Positions 10,163 to 19,310 of a stretch of DNA of 64,000 nucleotides are shown piece after piece. Below the pieces are notes generated by a model. The model was not told the origin of the DNA, searched no databases, and was given only the letters and a program-made list of their open reading frames with translations. The DNA is from Leishmania martiniquensis. Its lineage: Eukaryota; Euglenozoa; Kinetoplastea; Trypanosomatida; Trypanosomatidae. Within the stretch, counting starts at the first letter, position 1. Each line of letters opens with the position of its first letter. The stretch covers positions 724,501 through 788,500 of the forward strand of contig NC_090167.1 in the NCBI RefSeq assembly GCF_017916325.1, in the 5' to 3' direction. Position numbers and translations under genes: made by a program.

Positions 10163-12255
10163 TCAGCAGCTTCGCTTTACCGGCCGTGGGGCCCTTTGGC
10201 GCCACGGCGCTCGCCTCCCGCCTCCCTTCCTGCCGAGGGGCTCGGCGGCGGCATTGCGCACGCCCACCTTTCTCATCGAAACAGCGGTCCCATAACCCCG
10301 GTACAGATGCAGCATTGCGAAGGCTGCCTGCGCTGCTGTGCGCGTCAGTTCATTCACTGGCACGCCGTCCTCTGCAATGTGCCTTTCCGCATGCTCTCTC
10401 TCTGTGTAAGAAACCTGCATCGCACTTCTGCCCGGTACTCGCAACCATGTCGCTTCCCTCGAGCATGCACCCTCCCCTTCAAAGTTGGCGACGCACCCAC
10501 AGCGAAGAGGCACAGAAGCGACCAGTTCCCACCCACCAGGCATGGCGATGAGCCATGGCGTTCGAATGCGCACCCTTTCACCGCCACGCCCTGACACACA
10601 CCCACATGCATACAGTGGCGATTCCTGAGAAGCGCCTGATGGCCTCGGCTGCGTCGGGTGGGAACTCCTTCCCGCTTCGTCATTGGTAAGGGGACACCCC
10701 GCTTCCCTTCGCTTCGCGGCCCGCAGCAACACCGCGGCCGTCAGCGGATGCCAACGCTCACAAGAGGACGCCTCATTTTCACATTTCGCGGCGGTCGCTG
10801 ACACGCACGCCTCACCTGCTCGACACCGCCCCTACCGCCACAGCATTGGGCACGATACCCTTTTGCCCATCGATAACACCCGCCGGATCGGCCAGAACGG
10901 CGGCAGGCTGCCCATCGACACGCCCTCGCAGGCATCCGCGTCGCCGATGCGTCAGCGACAAGTCCACCCCCCCCCCAGCCGCTTCCTCCGGGCATTCTCT
11001 GGGCCCACTCCTTTCACCCCTCACAGCGGCGCTCGCAGACATTCATCCGCATCCGCCGATTCGCATTCTCCACTCTCCCCTCCCGCCGCTCTCCGCCCAC
11101 ACCCCCTCACAGCAGCGGCAGCCCTCCAGTCACCGCAATGACGGCGTTTGGGATACCGTAAAAAAAAGCCCCCCCTCCTGTGAGCTTCTTCGTGCCATGC
11201 GCGCGACCGAGGCATTGGGCAGCGCTGGCGGTGCACCGCATGCCAGCAGGAGGTGCTCAGGTGCGTATGCCCGCAAGCGCAAGTCGAACGCAATAGTCCA
11301 AGTCGTGCCTTGACAACAGCCGCCGCCGGCAAGTCGCACCTTCACCTCGCCGCAGCGTTTGCGTCGCGTCGAGGGGCGCGGCTGCGCGGATGGCACACGT
11401 AAACCTTCGTCAGCCAGCCCCTGCCGTCTCTCGCAGACGCTTCGCCACACGTGCTCCTGGAGAAGGGCCAACACCCGAGTATGCTGCCGTACGGTGTGGC
11501 CGCGGCGCCAGGACAAAGCCCCGCCACCTGTTTGCCCGAGGCAATCAGTCCCCCGCCGCGTCGGCTCTTGGTGCAACGGAGACGCACCGAGTCTCTGCGA
11601 GTGACGACCACCGAAGGAAGCATCCAGGTTCAGCAACCTGTTGGGCATCGGGCGGTTGCCGACCGGCATGCCGACAATGGCGTTCAGTGGGCAGGGAGCG
11701 ACGCAGACGCCGCCAGCGTCAGGTCCGATGGCGCGCACGCGGAAATCTCTTCTTCTGTATCCGCCGGGAGGGGGTGAGGGAGAGGGCCCCTTCGCCGCGA
11801 CTGTGTTTTCCCGGGAGAGGCGCCCCCGACTTGGTCCCAGACGTGGCCCGGCGCCTCACTCTGCCTGGTGCTGTTGGCAAGACGCTCTCAGTCCTCAGCT
11901 TCTGTCGGTGCCACTTAACGTGGGTGGAGGAAAGCGTGGCACGTCAACATGGACGAGTACCAACGCGTGCCTTTGGATTCAGTCGCGCGTAGCACCCGTC
12001 CCTGTTAGGTCTCCCTCCCTTTGCAGGTGGCCCTGCGGGTTTTGTCTGGATTCCATCGGTCGCTTCGCCATGTAGCCGCGCTACCGCATGCTTTTGCGAG
12101 GAGCCTGTCATCGAGGAATGCTGTGCACGTCCTGAAGGTGAGGGGCGGGGGTGGATGCGGTCTCCGTCTGAATGCAGAGGACAGAGCCACGACAGTGCTA
12201 CGCGCCAAAGGCGGCTTCGGGCGCTCGACCTGCTGAGCACAGCGGAGGAAATCAC
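10163..12255 (-). pseudogene. Broken coding-like block, possible decayed retroelement (DIRE-type) or pseudogene
   Basis: Minus-strand frames with protein-like composition follow each other but switch frame: 12255-11944, an unbroken stretch across about 11940-11742 rich in Lys and Arg (for example STHVKWHRQKL), 11738-11130 (FDLRLRAYAPEHLLLACG), and 10804-10163 (AFAMLHLYRGYGTAVSMRK). None has a convincing start or matches a domain I can name. The GC content and lack of pyrimidine tracts differ from the surrounding UTR-like DNA. Leishmania genomes carry DIREs, decayed long ingi-type retroelements, and this could be one; I could not identify endonuclease, reverse transcriptase or RNase H motifs, so that is only a suggestion. 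Confidence 0.3.
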
Positions 12256-13126
12256 CGATGATCACGAAGAGAAGAAAGTGAGAAGAGAGTGGGAGGTGAC
12301 AACATGCTATGTAATGTCTTTCCACGAAAGACGTTCACAGCCTGGGTCAACTCGCGTTTTACTTCACATGGTAACTCTGTGGTCCATTTGCAAGCTAATT
12401 CAGTTTCTTCAGCGGCTTATGCGGAGCGCAGTAAGGCTCTAGCGGCGGGGTTCAGCGGAAAAGAGAGCGGCAAAGCTGGGGAGCGAGTCGCATGCGGGTA
12501 TACCATGATGACACCCCAGCACCTGCGCCAAACGAGCGAGCTCAGGTAACGCAATGAGCAACGTCAAGTTGTGCGTGAGTCAAGCATGCAGCCGGCCGCG
12601 GAAGGACAGACTCGACGGCGGACAGGCAGTGGTGCCGAGCTACCTGATGAACCAGACACGCCGGTGAAGTCACGCACGATCAGCACATGATCACTTGACT
12701 AAAAAGCGTGAAAATGGCGCCCACCCTGTGTGCTCAAAGTGCTTTGATTATGCTGATTGGAGGGCGCATCTTCTCTTCCCCTCCCCTAGGCAGCCTAGGC
12801 TGTACTGGACGAGTTGAGCCTCAGACTTGAGCGCACAGATCGCCATACACACAAAGGTCAGCACACCGCGAGCAGCTCCATCTCCCTAGTTATGCGAGAA
12901 CGATAGGCCAGGATGATCTAGGGCGATGCATCGAGATCGAGCCTGCGTACTCAGACGCGTGTAAACGGTGAGTCACATGCGCATGGGTAGTAATCTATTG
13001 AAGAACAGATCCATGATACAGGTAGGCCCCCCAAAACACACACAGAGACACATACACATGGTAGCCTTCTCGAGCCATTCTTTTGATTCTATGACGCACG
13101 CGCCATTCCCCTTTGCAAGGCTGCCG

Positions 13127-13603
13127 TCAGGTCCGCCCGCGCTTCGGTAAAGTCGTCATGAGGGGCATAAGGTGGGCCATCCCCGCCGCCTCCATAGCCC
13201 CGCGGATGTCCTGCACGTTCAGCGTGGTACGTGCGGATCCGGCGGCCTTGCGGTTGGCGTCACCAAGACAGGCAAGGTAGACGAGTGCGATTGTGGCGCA
13301 CTTATGCAGCGCTATGCGGGCATCACGAGAAGCCGATATTCCTTCTGGAAGTGCCTCATCGACGATTCGGTTCACCTGGCCAGCCGCCAGGCTGCGCGCT
13401 TTTAGCGAGGCGCCAGCACCGCTGGATTTACTGTTCAGTAAGCGAGCCTCTCCACAGTGACTAGTGTGCGTGACATCTGTCGTAGCCGCCACACCTGAAG
13501 CGTCCGTCCACGTAGCGTCGTCGCCTGCGCAGGTCCCAGGAAAGGTCGCCTCGCCACTCCCGTCGGGGAGGCTCACGCTTGTCTGAAGCGCCCCCCCACT
13601 CAT
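13127..13603 (-). CDS. Histone-fold protein, POLE3/Dpb4-like
   Basis: 158 aa from the first in-frame ATG (13603). The C-terminal half is a histone fold (about residues 76-148): VNRIVDEALPEGISASRDAR, then helix 2 with IALHKCATIALVYLACL, then TTLNVQDIRGAMEAAGM. The pattern bearing the EALPxGxxxSxxAR and TLNxxDxxxAME signatures is that of POLE3/Dpb4, the small subunit of DNA polymerase epsilon that is shared with CHRAC-type remodellers and pairs with a second histone-fold protein. It would act in the nucleus in replication or chromatin. The N-terminal half is Ser/Thr/Gly-rich and probably disordered. The frame is open above the ATG for about 60 codons, but only near-cognate codons are available there. 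A CBF/NF-Y-type or other histone-fold partner is the main alternative. Confidence 0.8.
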   Translation of the reverse strand: MSGGALQTSVSLPDGSGEATFPGTCAGDDATWTDASGVAATTDVTHTSHCGEARLLNSKSSGAGASLKARSLAAGQVNRIVDEALPEGISASRDARIALHKCATIALVYLACLGDANRKAAGSARTTLNVQDIRGAMEAAGMAHLMPLMTTLPKRGRT

Positions 13604-16600
13604 CCTTTCGACTGTGACTCCGAGCTGCAACTGTGGCCAGGAGAGAAGCTGCTCTACCCAGGGCCAATGGAACCGAAAGCGAATGGCACTGCGTCTCCTT
13701 CGCGGACGCCGTGAGGAACGTTTCCGGGAGGGATGCAGCGCAGACCGAGCGTAAAAGACAAACAGAGAGAGTACGAAGGAGGTAACGAAGAATCACTCAT
13801 TGGAGAAGACGTAACGCATACGCGGTGAGAAGAGGAGAAAAAAGAACACATTGTATACGAGGCAACTTCCTCTGGCTTGCGCACTGAAGTCTTGGACAGG
13901 AGTGCGGCGCGCGAAACCGTAAGGCGTCAGGACGATCATGTGCGGGCGCGCGCTACATCACACGGAGGGGAGACTGCTGGCAGTAGTCGTGGCCTGGGCA
14001 TCGGGGAAAGGAGGGGCGGGGGACGGAGGCAGACGAGGCAACACGCAGAGAAGGGGACTGTCACAGCAGCGCCTTTCCCTCTCTCCGTGCTCCATATCGA
14101 TCCCTCCCGCCTCTTCAGCTCTTTCACTGCCTATCGTGCAGCAGTGCGGCAGATGAACGCCTTCTCCGGCGCCCCCGCTTCCTCCTTTCCCCTTTCTTTC
14201 TTTCTCTCTACCAGTAGCACCGACCTGATCGTTGCAGGTGTGTCCATGACGACGTTGCCGTGCTCTCTGCTTTGCTTCCCCTCACCCTTCTTTAAGACGG
14301 GCTCTGCCGTTTGCGGGGCGATCAACCGAAACCGCACACACACACACACACGCACACGCGCACGCAACTGGGCGTTTGTACGCACATGACACCCGGGAAA
14401 GGGAATGGAAAGAAAAGCGCACAGGAGAATCGAATGCACTCTCGGGTGTGCCCGTGACGAGAACAAAAAGATATGCGAACATGAAGCAATAGAAGAGGGG
14501 GGGCGGAGCGATCAGAAGCGTTGTTTACGCAATCTCCTGTTCGCTCGTTCGTGCCTGTATCTGTCTCCGTGTGCTGTTTTGGGGGGGGCGGAGGATTTTC
14601 GTGCCCGAAAGGCTTTGGCGCACTCTCCCCACCCCCACTCTGCCCTACACCCTCTCAACGCGAGCACAGCACCAGCGGTGGCATACCCGCACACAGACAC
14701 ATCCACAAAAGTAGACACCCGCACGGGTGAACAGCAGAACAGCGAAACTGGCAAAGGCAAGGAAGAGAGAGAGAGGGGGCCCCACGCGCACACAAAGGTA
14801 AAAAAAACAATGGAAGAAAATTTCCTGAAGCGAAAGGGGGCAAAATGCGTGCGGCACTGCGATAGCGCAAAGGAGTAGTCGAGGATAGAGCGGTCACGTA
14901 ACACAAATGCTCTCTTCTTATGCATTCAGTGGGGGGCGAAAAAGCGATCGAGGCCGACGCAGCCCGGAGGCCATTGAAAACAAACCCACGTAAGAAACGC
15001 ATAAACAGTTCACAAGCAGCATAGTCTGAGCCTGTAATGCCGCCGCTTGCCCCTCTTGGCAACGCCGTCAAAGTAAAAAGAGAGGTATCATTAGAAATTG
15101 AGAGAGAGAAAGAAAGAGAGAGAGGCAGTGAGTGCCCAGCAGCGCAGCGCGAGCGGGGAAAGGGATAAGGTGAGGCTGGGAAGAAAAAGGCGGCACTATA
15201 CGGGAAGAAAACGCCTCTGCCTTTGCGTGCTTATGCTTGTCCGCGTACCTGCGTCTGTTTGTTGGAGTCTGAAAAAGGGAGGGCGTCGTGTCGCTCAGAC
15301 CGGCAACAAGACCTCCCAGGCCCGTGTGGAGCAACGTCTTACCAACTAGTCGAGGGAGGGCAACATGAGACGGAGCTCCATGTCGGCCATCTCGAGCCGG
15401 AAACGAAACACGAGAAGCGAAAATCAAACGCCAAAAGCAGCGGCATACGCAAATAATAAAAATAAAAAGGGAAGAAGAAGCCGAATGCGCGAAAAACACC
15501 GGCGCACCTGAACTATCCCACCGTGCGCGGACACAGACCTGCCACACACCTACGGGTAAAGCATTTCTTCCTCTTTTTCATGGTGATGCACACCCGAGGA
15601 GGATGGTACCCGTGTCACCGCCATCGAAAGGAGCAGAAGGAAAGGGTCGCATCAGACGAAGAGAAGGGTCGAAAAAAGGCACAGCGACGACTGAGATGAT
15701 CGCAGCACCACTGAAGACGAAAAACAGCGATGCGAAAAAAGGAAAAGAAAAGTCAGTCATCAGCGATATAACTGCTGTGCACGCAGCCATTCAAAGAACG
15801 CAGACGGAGACGGAGGGGAAGGGGGTCGGCAGATAAAAACAAAAAGAGCAGGACAGAGAGAGACAAGTGAACCAGAAATAGAGCCGGGAGAGGAACAACA
15901 CTGAAAGAAACGAACGTTACACGTGCAGCAAAGAGCGGGCGGGGGACTGAAGTATTGGAGCACAAAAGACGAGGATGACTCTTGACGTAAAGGAGGGGGA
16001 GAGGGAAGCTGCAAGCGAAAGCGAGAGAGAGAGCAGAAGAAATGCTCCGAAGGAATAACACAACGAAGAGAAACAGCAGCACCATCGGCTCTGTCCGTCC
16101 GAGAGTGGCTCCCAAATGCACCCTCCTGAAGTAGCAAGTGAAGCGGACGCGCTGAAAAAAAAGAGCGACGATACCCTTTTCAGCTCTTTTCCTCTTCTTC
16201 CCAAGACGTCTTTTCGCCGTCCATCTGCGCCCTTTGCTCCGTCTTCTCTTCCTCTTCGTCACCACCGCCTTATTTTTTTCGTGGGCGAAGGGGGGAAGGA
16301 GTACGCGCGCGCTGAGGGAGGCACAGAGTGTGGAAAGGACAAGTTGGGTGCTTGATGAGCGCGGTCCGGAAGAAAAAGGCGAAGGACAATGAAAGCCGTG
16401 CCGATCACTCCCTTTTACGCAGAGACACACAGGACATGAAAGGGGACAGGAAAAGATAGAAGCGCACAAAGAAGGGGTACGAGCCACTGTTTGTTTACTC
16501 CGCATTTCGGCTGCCTGCACTACTTCCCGACACTGGGCACACAGCGCCGAAGTCCGACCGCCACCAGGCACCCGCAACCCCCTCCCCGCAGCCACCCGCC

Positions 16601-17099
16601 TCGTAGGCCGCCTCGCAGCCACCCCCATGACGCCGGTCGCGCCACATGTCGCGCTCCTCTTTCGGCGTGGCACAGGCCCCACACCATCAGTGGCGGCCGA
16701 GGGGAGGGTGGGATACGCTCGCGTCATACTGAAACTCTGCCCATCATGTGGATGGCACAAGCATCTTCAGGGCTGCAGGCCGCTCCAGCGCAGCGCCCTC
16801 CAGCGGTCGAGCGCCAGCAGCCGTCGCAAAAAAAAAACGGTCTGGCCCACCCACCCTCTCCCCACATTGCAGGCGCCTGGGCCTGCCACCACAAGATGTC
16901 GCTCGGCATTGGCAGCGAGAGAGTCTGCTTGACCTTCCCTCAGAGAGAGAGCGTGTGGCACTACACGGCGTGAGGCACCAGGCGCTCAAGTCGACCTTCG
17001 TCATCTGGAATAAAAAAAAATGATGAAGCGATGGCAAAGGCCTTCGACACTCTTTCTCCTTCTCGCCCGCCGATGCATCTCCGCATCACGGAGCTTTGC
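13604..17099. other. Intergenic region with SIDER-like copy A2
   Basis: About 3.5 kb with no supportable gene. It holds the 5' UTR of the POLE3-like gene (a C/T run on the minus strand at about 13760-13800) and the 3' UTR of the exonuclease gene. From 14.3 to 16.5 kb the plus strand is dominated by GA-rich and CA-repeat tracts, including (CA)n at about 14336-14352. Long open frames across this part are low-complexity readings of pyrimidine tracts. Repeat A2 occupies 16531-16986. Confidence 0.5.
16531..16986 (-). mobile_element. SIDER-like retroposon, pair A copy 2
   Basis: 456 bases, the same as 4981-5434 apart from two extra A's in one homopolymer. It begins 113 bases past the stop of the exonuclease gene, so it sits in that gene's 3' UTR. 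The flanks differ from those of copy 1 on both sides, so the identity ends sharply. An A9 run lies just beyond the shared end (about 17011-17019). Confidence 0.75.
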
Positions 17100-19310
17100 T
17101 CAGACGATGTCAAAGTCGCGGAAGGAGTTGACGGTGGAGCCTCCCAGAAAGTTACCTTTGCAGACAGAAGCCAGACGCGCCTCGCCCAGTCGACAGCCCT
17201 GCTCTATGTGGCACCACAGCATTCGTTGAGCAAGAAAGAAGTACTTCACATCGACAGCGCAGTACTGCACGAGCAGGCTCTTGAGGGGTCGCTCCTCCCA
17301 CCAGTCGAAGCTGCCACCGCAGCACGGATTGAAGAGACGGCGGCCGGCATTCTTTACTGCCGTGTCCTCCTCGGCAAAGAGGCCCAGGGTCAGAAAAACA
17401 CTCTTCATCCCAGGCAGACGCCGAGCCGTTGGGAAGAGCGCAAAGCACGAGGCGATCTGCAAGTCGCAAACGCACTGTAAGCGCACGCCGTAGAGAAAGA
17501 AGAGTGCGTCGCAGTCGGCGCGGCAGTCAAACATCAACTTCATGATATGGCGCGACTCGAGCACACTCTTCAAGGCTGATCCAGCGCGCAGCGCCTCTGC
17601 GCCCAGCAGGACCAAGTCAATAATATACACATTCGTGTAAGTGGCGAGCGTGATTATGCAGATGGACCCCTTCCTACCCAACGAGCGCCCCTCGAGGTCG
17701 AGGGCGATGGTCAGCTTCCGACTCCAGTGTGCCTCCTCGGCGTTATCATCGCCGCAGGAAGACACTCCCTCCCGCTGCTGCTCCTCGCGACGCATGCCTA
17801 GCGCCCCGGATTCAAATAGAAGCCCGCGGCAAATGTGATGAAGATGGTCCAAACGCTCAATGCACTGTACCTCTTGCGGCACTCCTTCACAGTAGTGCAT
17901 GCCGCTGTTGTCACTGTACTTTGGCGCACCGTCACCGCCCGGCGGTCTCCAGTCTCCATACTCGTACTCGCCGCCACGCGTGCCCAAGAATTCGACGTAG
18001 GGCGGCGGCAAGACGATTTGCTGAGTTGGTGGCACGAGCCGTGCTGAGTAATGAGGCAGCACTGATGGGTACAATCCAAGCGGCGGAGACGATCGAGAAC
18101 CACTGTCCGGAGCGAACGAAAGGGGTCTATTCTCAGCGCAGTACGGTATGCCGATTAACGAATTGCTGTACTCTACCCCCTTAGAAGACGCCGCCGATGC
18201 TAGGTTGGCGCTCATCTCGCCACCCAAAAGGCCGCTGGCTACGCACTTGCTGTATTTGTGGGTCTCGTCACCACGGCCCGCGACCGTCCATTCCTTCGAG
18301 GTCGCTGCTCCGGCGGGATAGAAACGCGCATTGGTGAGGTCTTCAGCACAGCACTTCGAGCCACCGGTGCCCTTCCAATCGATCTTGAAGGGACTGCCCT
18401 TGGTGTTCGAAGTGACTTCAGAGCACTGGGGAGAAGAGGTGCTAGGCAGGTGTTGACCACCTAGAGGCAACGCAAGGGTATCGCTTACTACTTGCTGTAC
18501 GGCATGCGCGCTGCTAGTCGTGTTAGAGCCCTCATAAGAGCACAATGACGACTCAGACTTCGAGGGACGGCGCTCCCGTGCCATGTAGTCGCCTGAAAGC
18601 GACTGCGTCTGTGGCGGAATGGAAGAGAGCGAGCTAATGGCGGCATGGCCACTCATCACCAATTTTGGGGGGCTGCTTGGGCCAACGCATGGCTGCGCTT
18701 CTTCTCGCGAGAAAGGCAGTCTCGAAGCGCTGCCGCTGAGAGAGGCAACGGGAACGCTGGACGCAGTGTCGGTGGCGGCGGAGAGCGCCAATGCAGCTTC
18801 AGGACGGGCGGATGAAGAGAGAAGCGATGGAGGAGAGCCTGACGCTGGCGCAAGCACGCGCGCTGGCCCACCGGGCACCCCTGCTGCTGCTGGCATTGCC
18901 TCCGAAAAATCTATGGGAGATGGCGGCGCCGGCGTCGGCTTTGCTGACCCGGTGCTGCGTGAAGAAAAGGGTGCTGGCACCGGCGCAGTTGGGCCGCTGA
19001 CAGCAGCGGACGAAACCAAGATGTCTTCGAGAGCACCGCATGGCACCTCCGCCGCAGGTATTCGAAGATCGAAAGAGACACATTCATGGTTATTGCAGCT
19101 GCTGCTGCCGCTGCGGTGCTTGACGATGGGGCTCTCCGCCCAAGCTCCCAGCGCTGCCCTTGCCGTGGATGTCGCCGCCTGAGCGTCCGCGTCGGCGCTG
19201 TTACTGCTGCTGCATACGCTCTCTGACACGTAGGTGACGTCGTCCACGTCCTTCTCGCCCACATCTCTTAAAGAGGAGGTGAACCTCCCCGTCTCGACAG
19301 CAGATGGCAT
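17100..19310 (-). CDS. DEDDy 3'-5' exonuclease-domain protein (RNase D/EXD type)
   Basis: 736 aa from the first in-frame ATG at 19310; the longer open frame upstream begins at a GTG and reads as UTR pyrimidine tract. The first two thirds are Ser/Pro/Ala-rich and probably disordered. The catalytic domain occupies about residues 530-720 with all three Exo motifs: ALDLEG (D538, E540), MFDCRADCDAL (D599 the likely second acid) and QYCAVDV (Y683, D687, the DEDDy pattern YxxxD). DLQIA and an LxxLG helix sit where RNase D and WRN-type exonucleases have them. Such enzymes trim RNA or DNA from the 3' end with two metal ions. The domain layout resembles EXD1/Egalitarian-like proteins more than RRP6, because no HRDC domain is visible. 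The substrate is unknown. A SIDER-like element begins just after the stop. Confidence 0.85.
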   Translation of the reverse strand: MPSAVETGRFTSSLRDVGEKDVDDVTYVSESVCSSSNSADADAQAATSTARAALGAWAESPIVKHRSGSSSCNNHECVSFDLRIPAAEVPCGALEDILVSSAAVSGPTAPVPAPFSSRSTGSAKPTPAPPSPIDFSEAMPAAAGVPGGPARVLAPASGSPPSLLSSSARPEAALALSAATDTASSVPVASLSGSASRLPFSREEAQPCVGPSSPPKLVMSGHAAISSLSSIPPQTQSLSGDYMARERRPSKSESSLCSYEGSNTTSSAHAVQQVVSDTLALPLGGQHLPSTSSPQCSEVTSNTKGSPFKIDWKGTGGSKCCAEDLTNARFYPAGAATSKEWTVAGRGDETHKYSKCVASGLLGGEMSANLASAASSKGVEYSNSLIGIPYCAENRPLSFAPDSGSRSSPPLGLYPSVLPHYSARLVPPTQQIVLPPPYVEFLGTRGGEYEYGDWRPPGGDGAPKYSDNSGMHYCEGVPQEVQCIERLDHLHHICRGLLFESGALGMRREEQQREGVSSCGDDNAEEAHWSRKLTIALDLEGRSLGRKGSICIITLATYTNVYIIDLVLLGAEALRAGSALKSVLESRHIMKLMFDCRADCDALFFLYGVRLQCVCDLQIASCFALFPTARRLPGMKSVFLTLGLFAEEDTAVKNAGRRLFNPCCGGSFDWWEERPLKSLLVQYCAVDVKYFFLAQRMLWCHIEQGCRLGEARLASVCKGNFLGGSTVNSFRDFDIV

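Larger units (their letters stand above)
7756..13126. other. Long gene-poor region (5.4 kb) with fragmentary coding-like frames
   Basis: No intact gene can be supported between the CDF-type gene and the POLE3-like gene, which is long even for Leishmania. The first part is a pyrimidine-rich 5' UTR. From about 8.4 to 12.3 kb the composition becomes GC-rich and coding-like on the minus strand, but the frames are broken (see the separate entry). From 12.3 to 13.1 kb it is plain low-coding sequence, probably the 3' UTR of the POLE3-like gene. No tRNA or rRNA is recognisable. Confidence 0.45.

Noticed and set aside
14330..14360. Short regular repeats considered as a CRISPR-like array
   Set aside because: It is a CA dinucleotide microsatellite; there are no unique spacers, and the genome is eukaryotic.
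15753..16760. A 335-codon minus-strand frame
   Set aside because: It starts inside repeat A2 and runs through GA/CT-rich DNA; the same N-terminal string occurs in repeat A1, so it is repeat plus low complexity.
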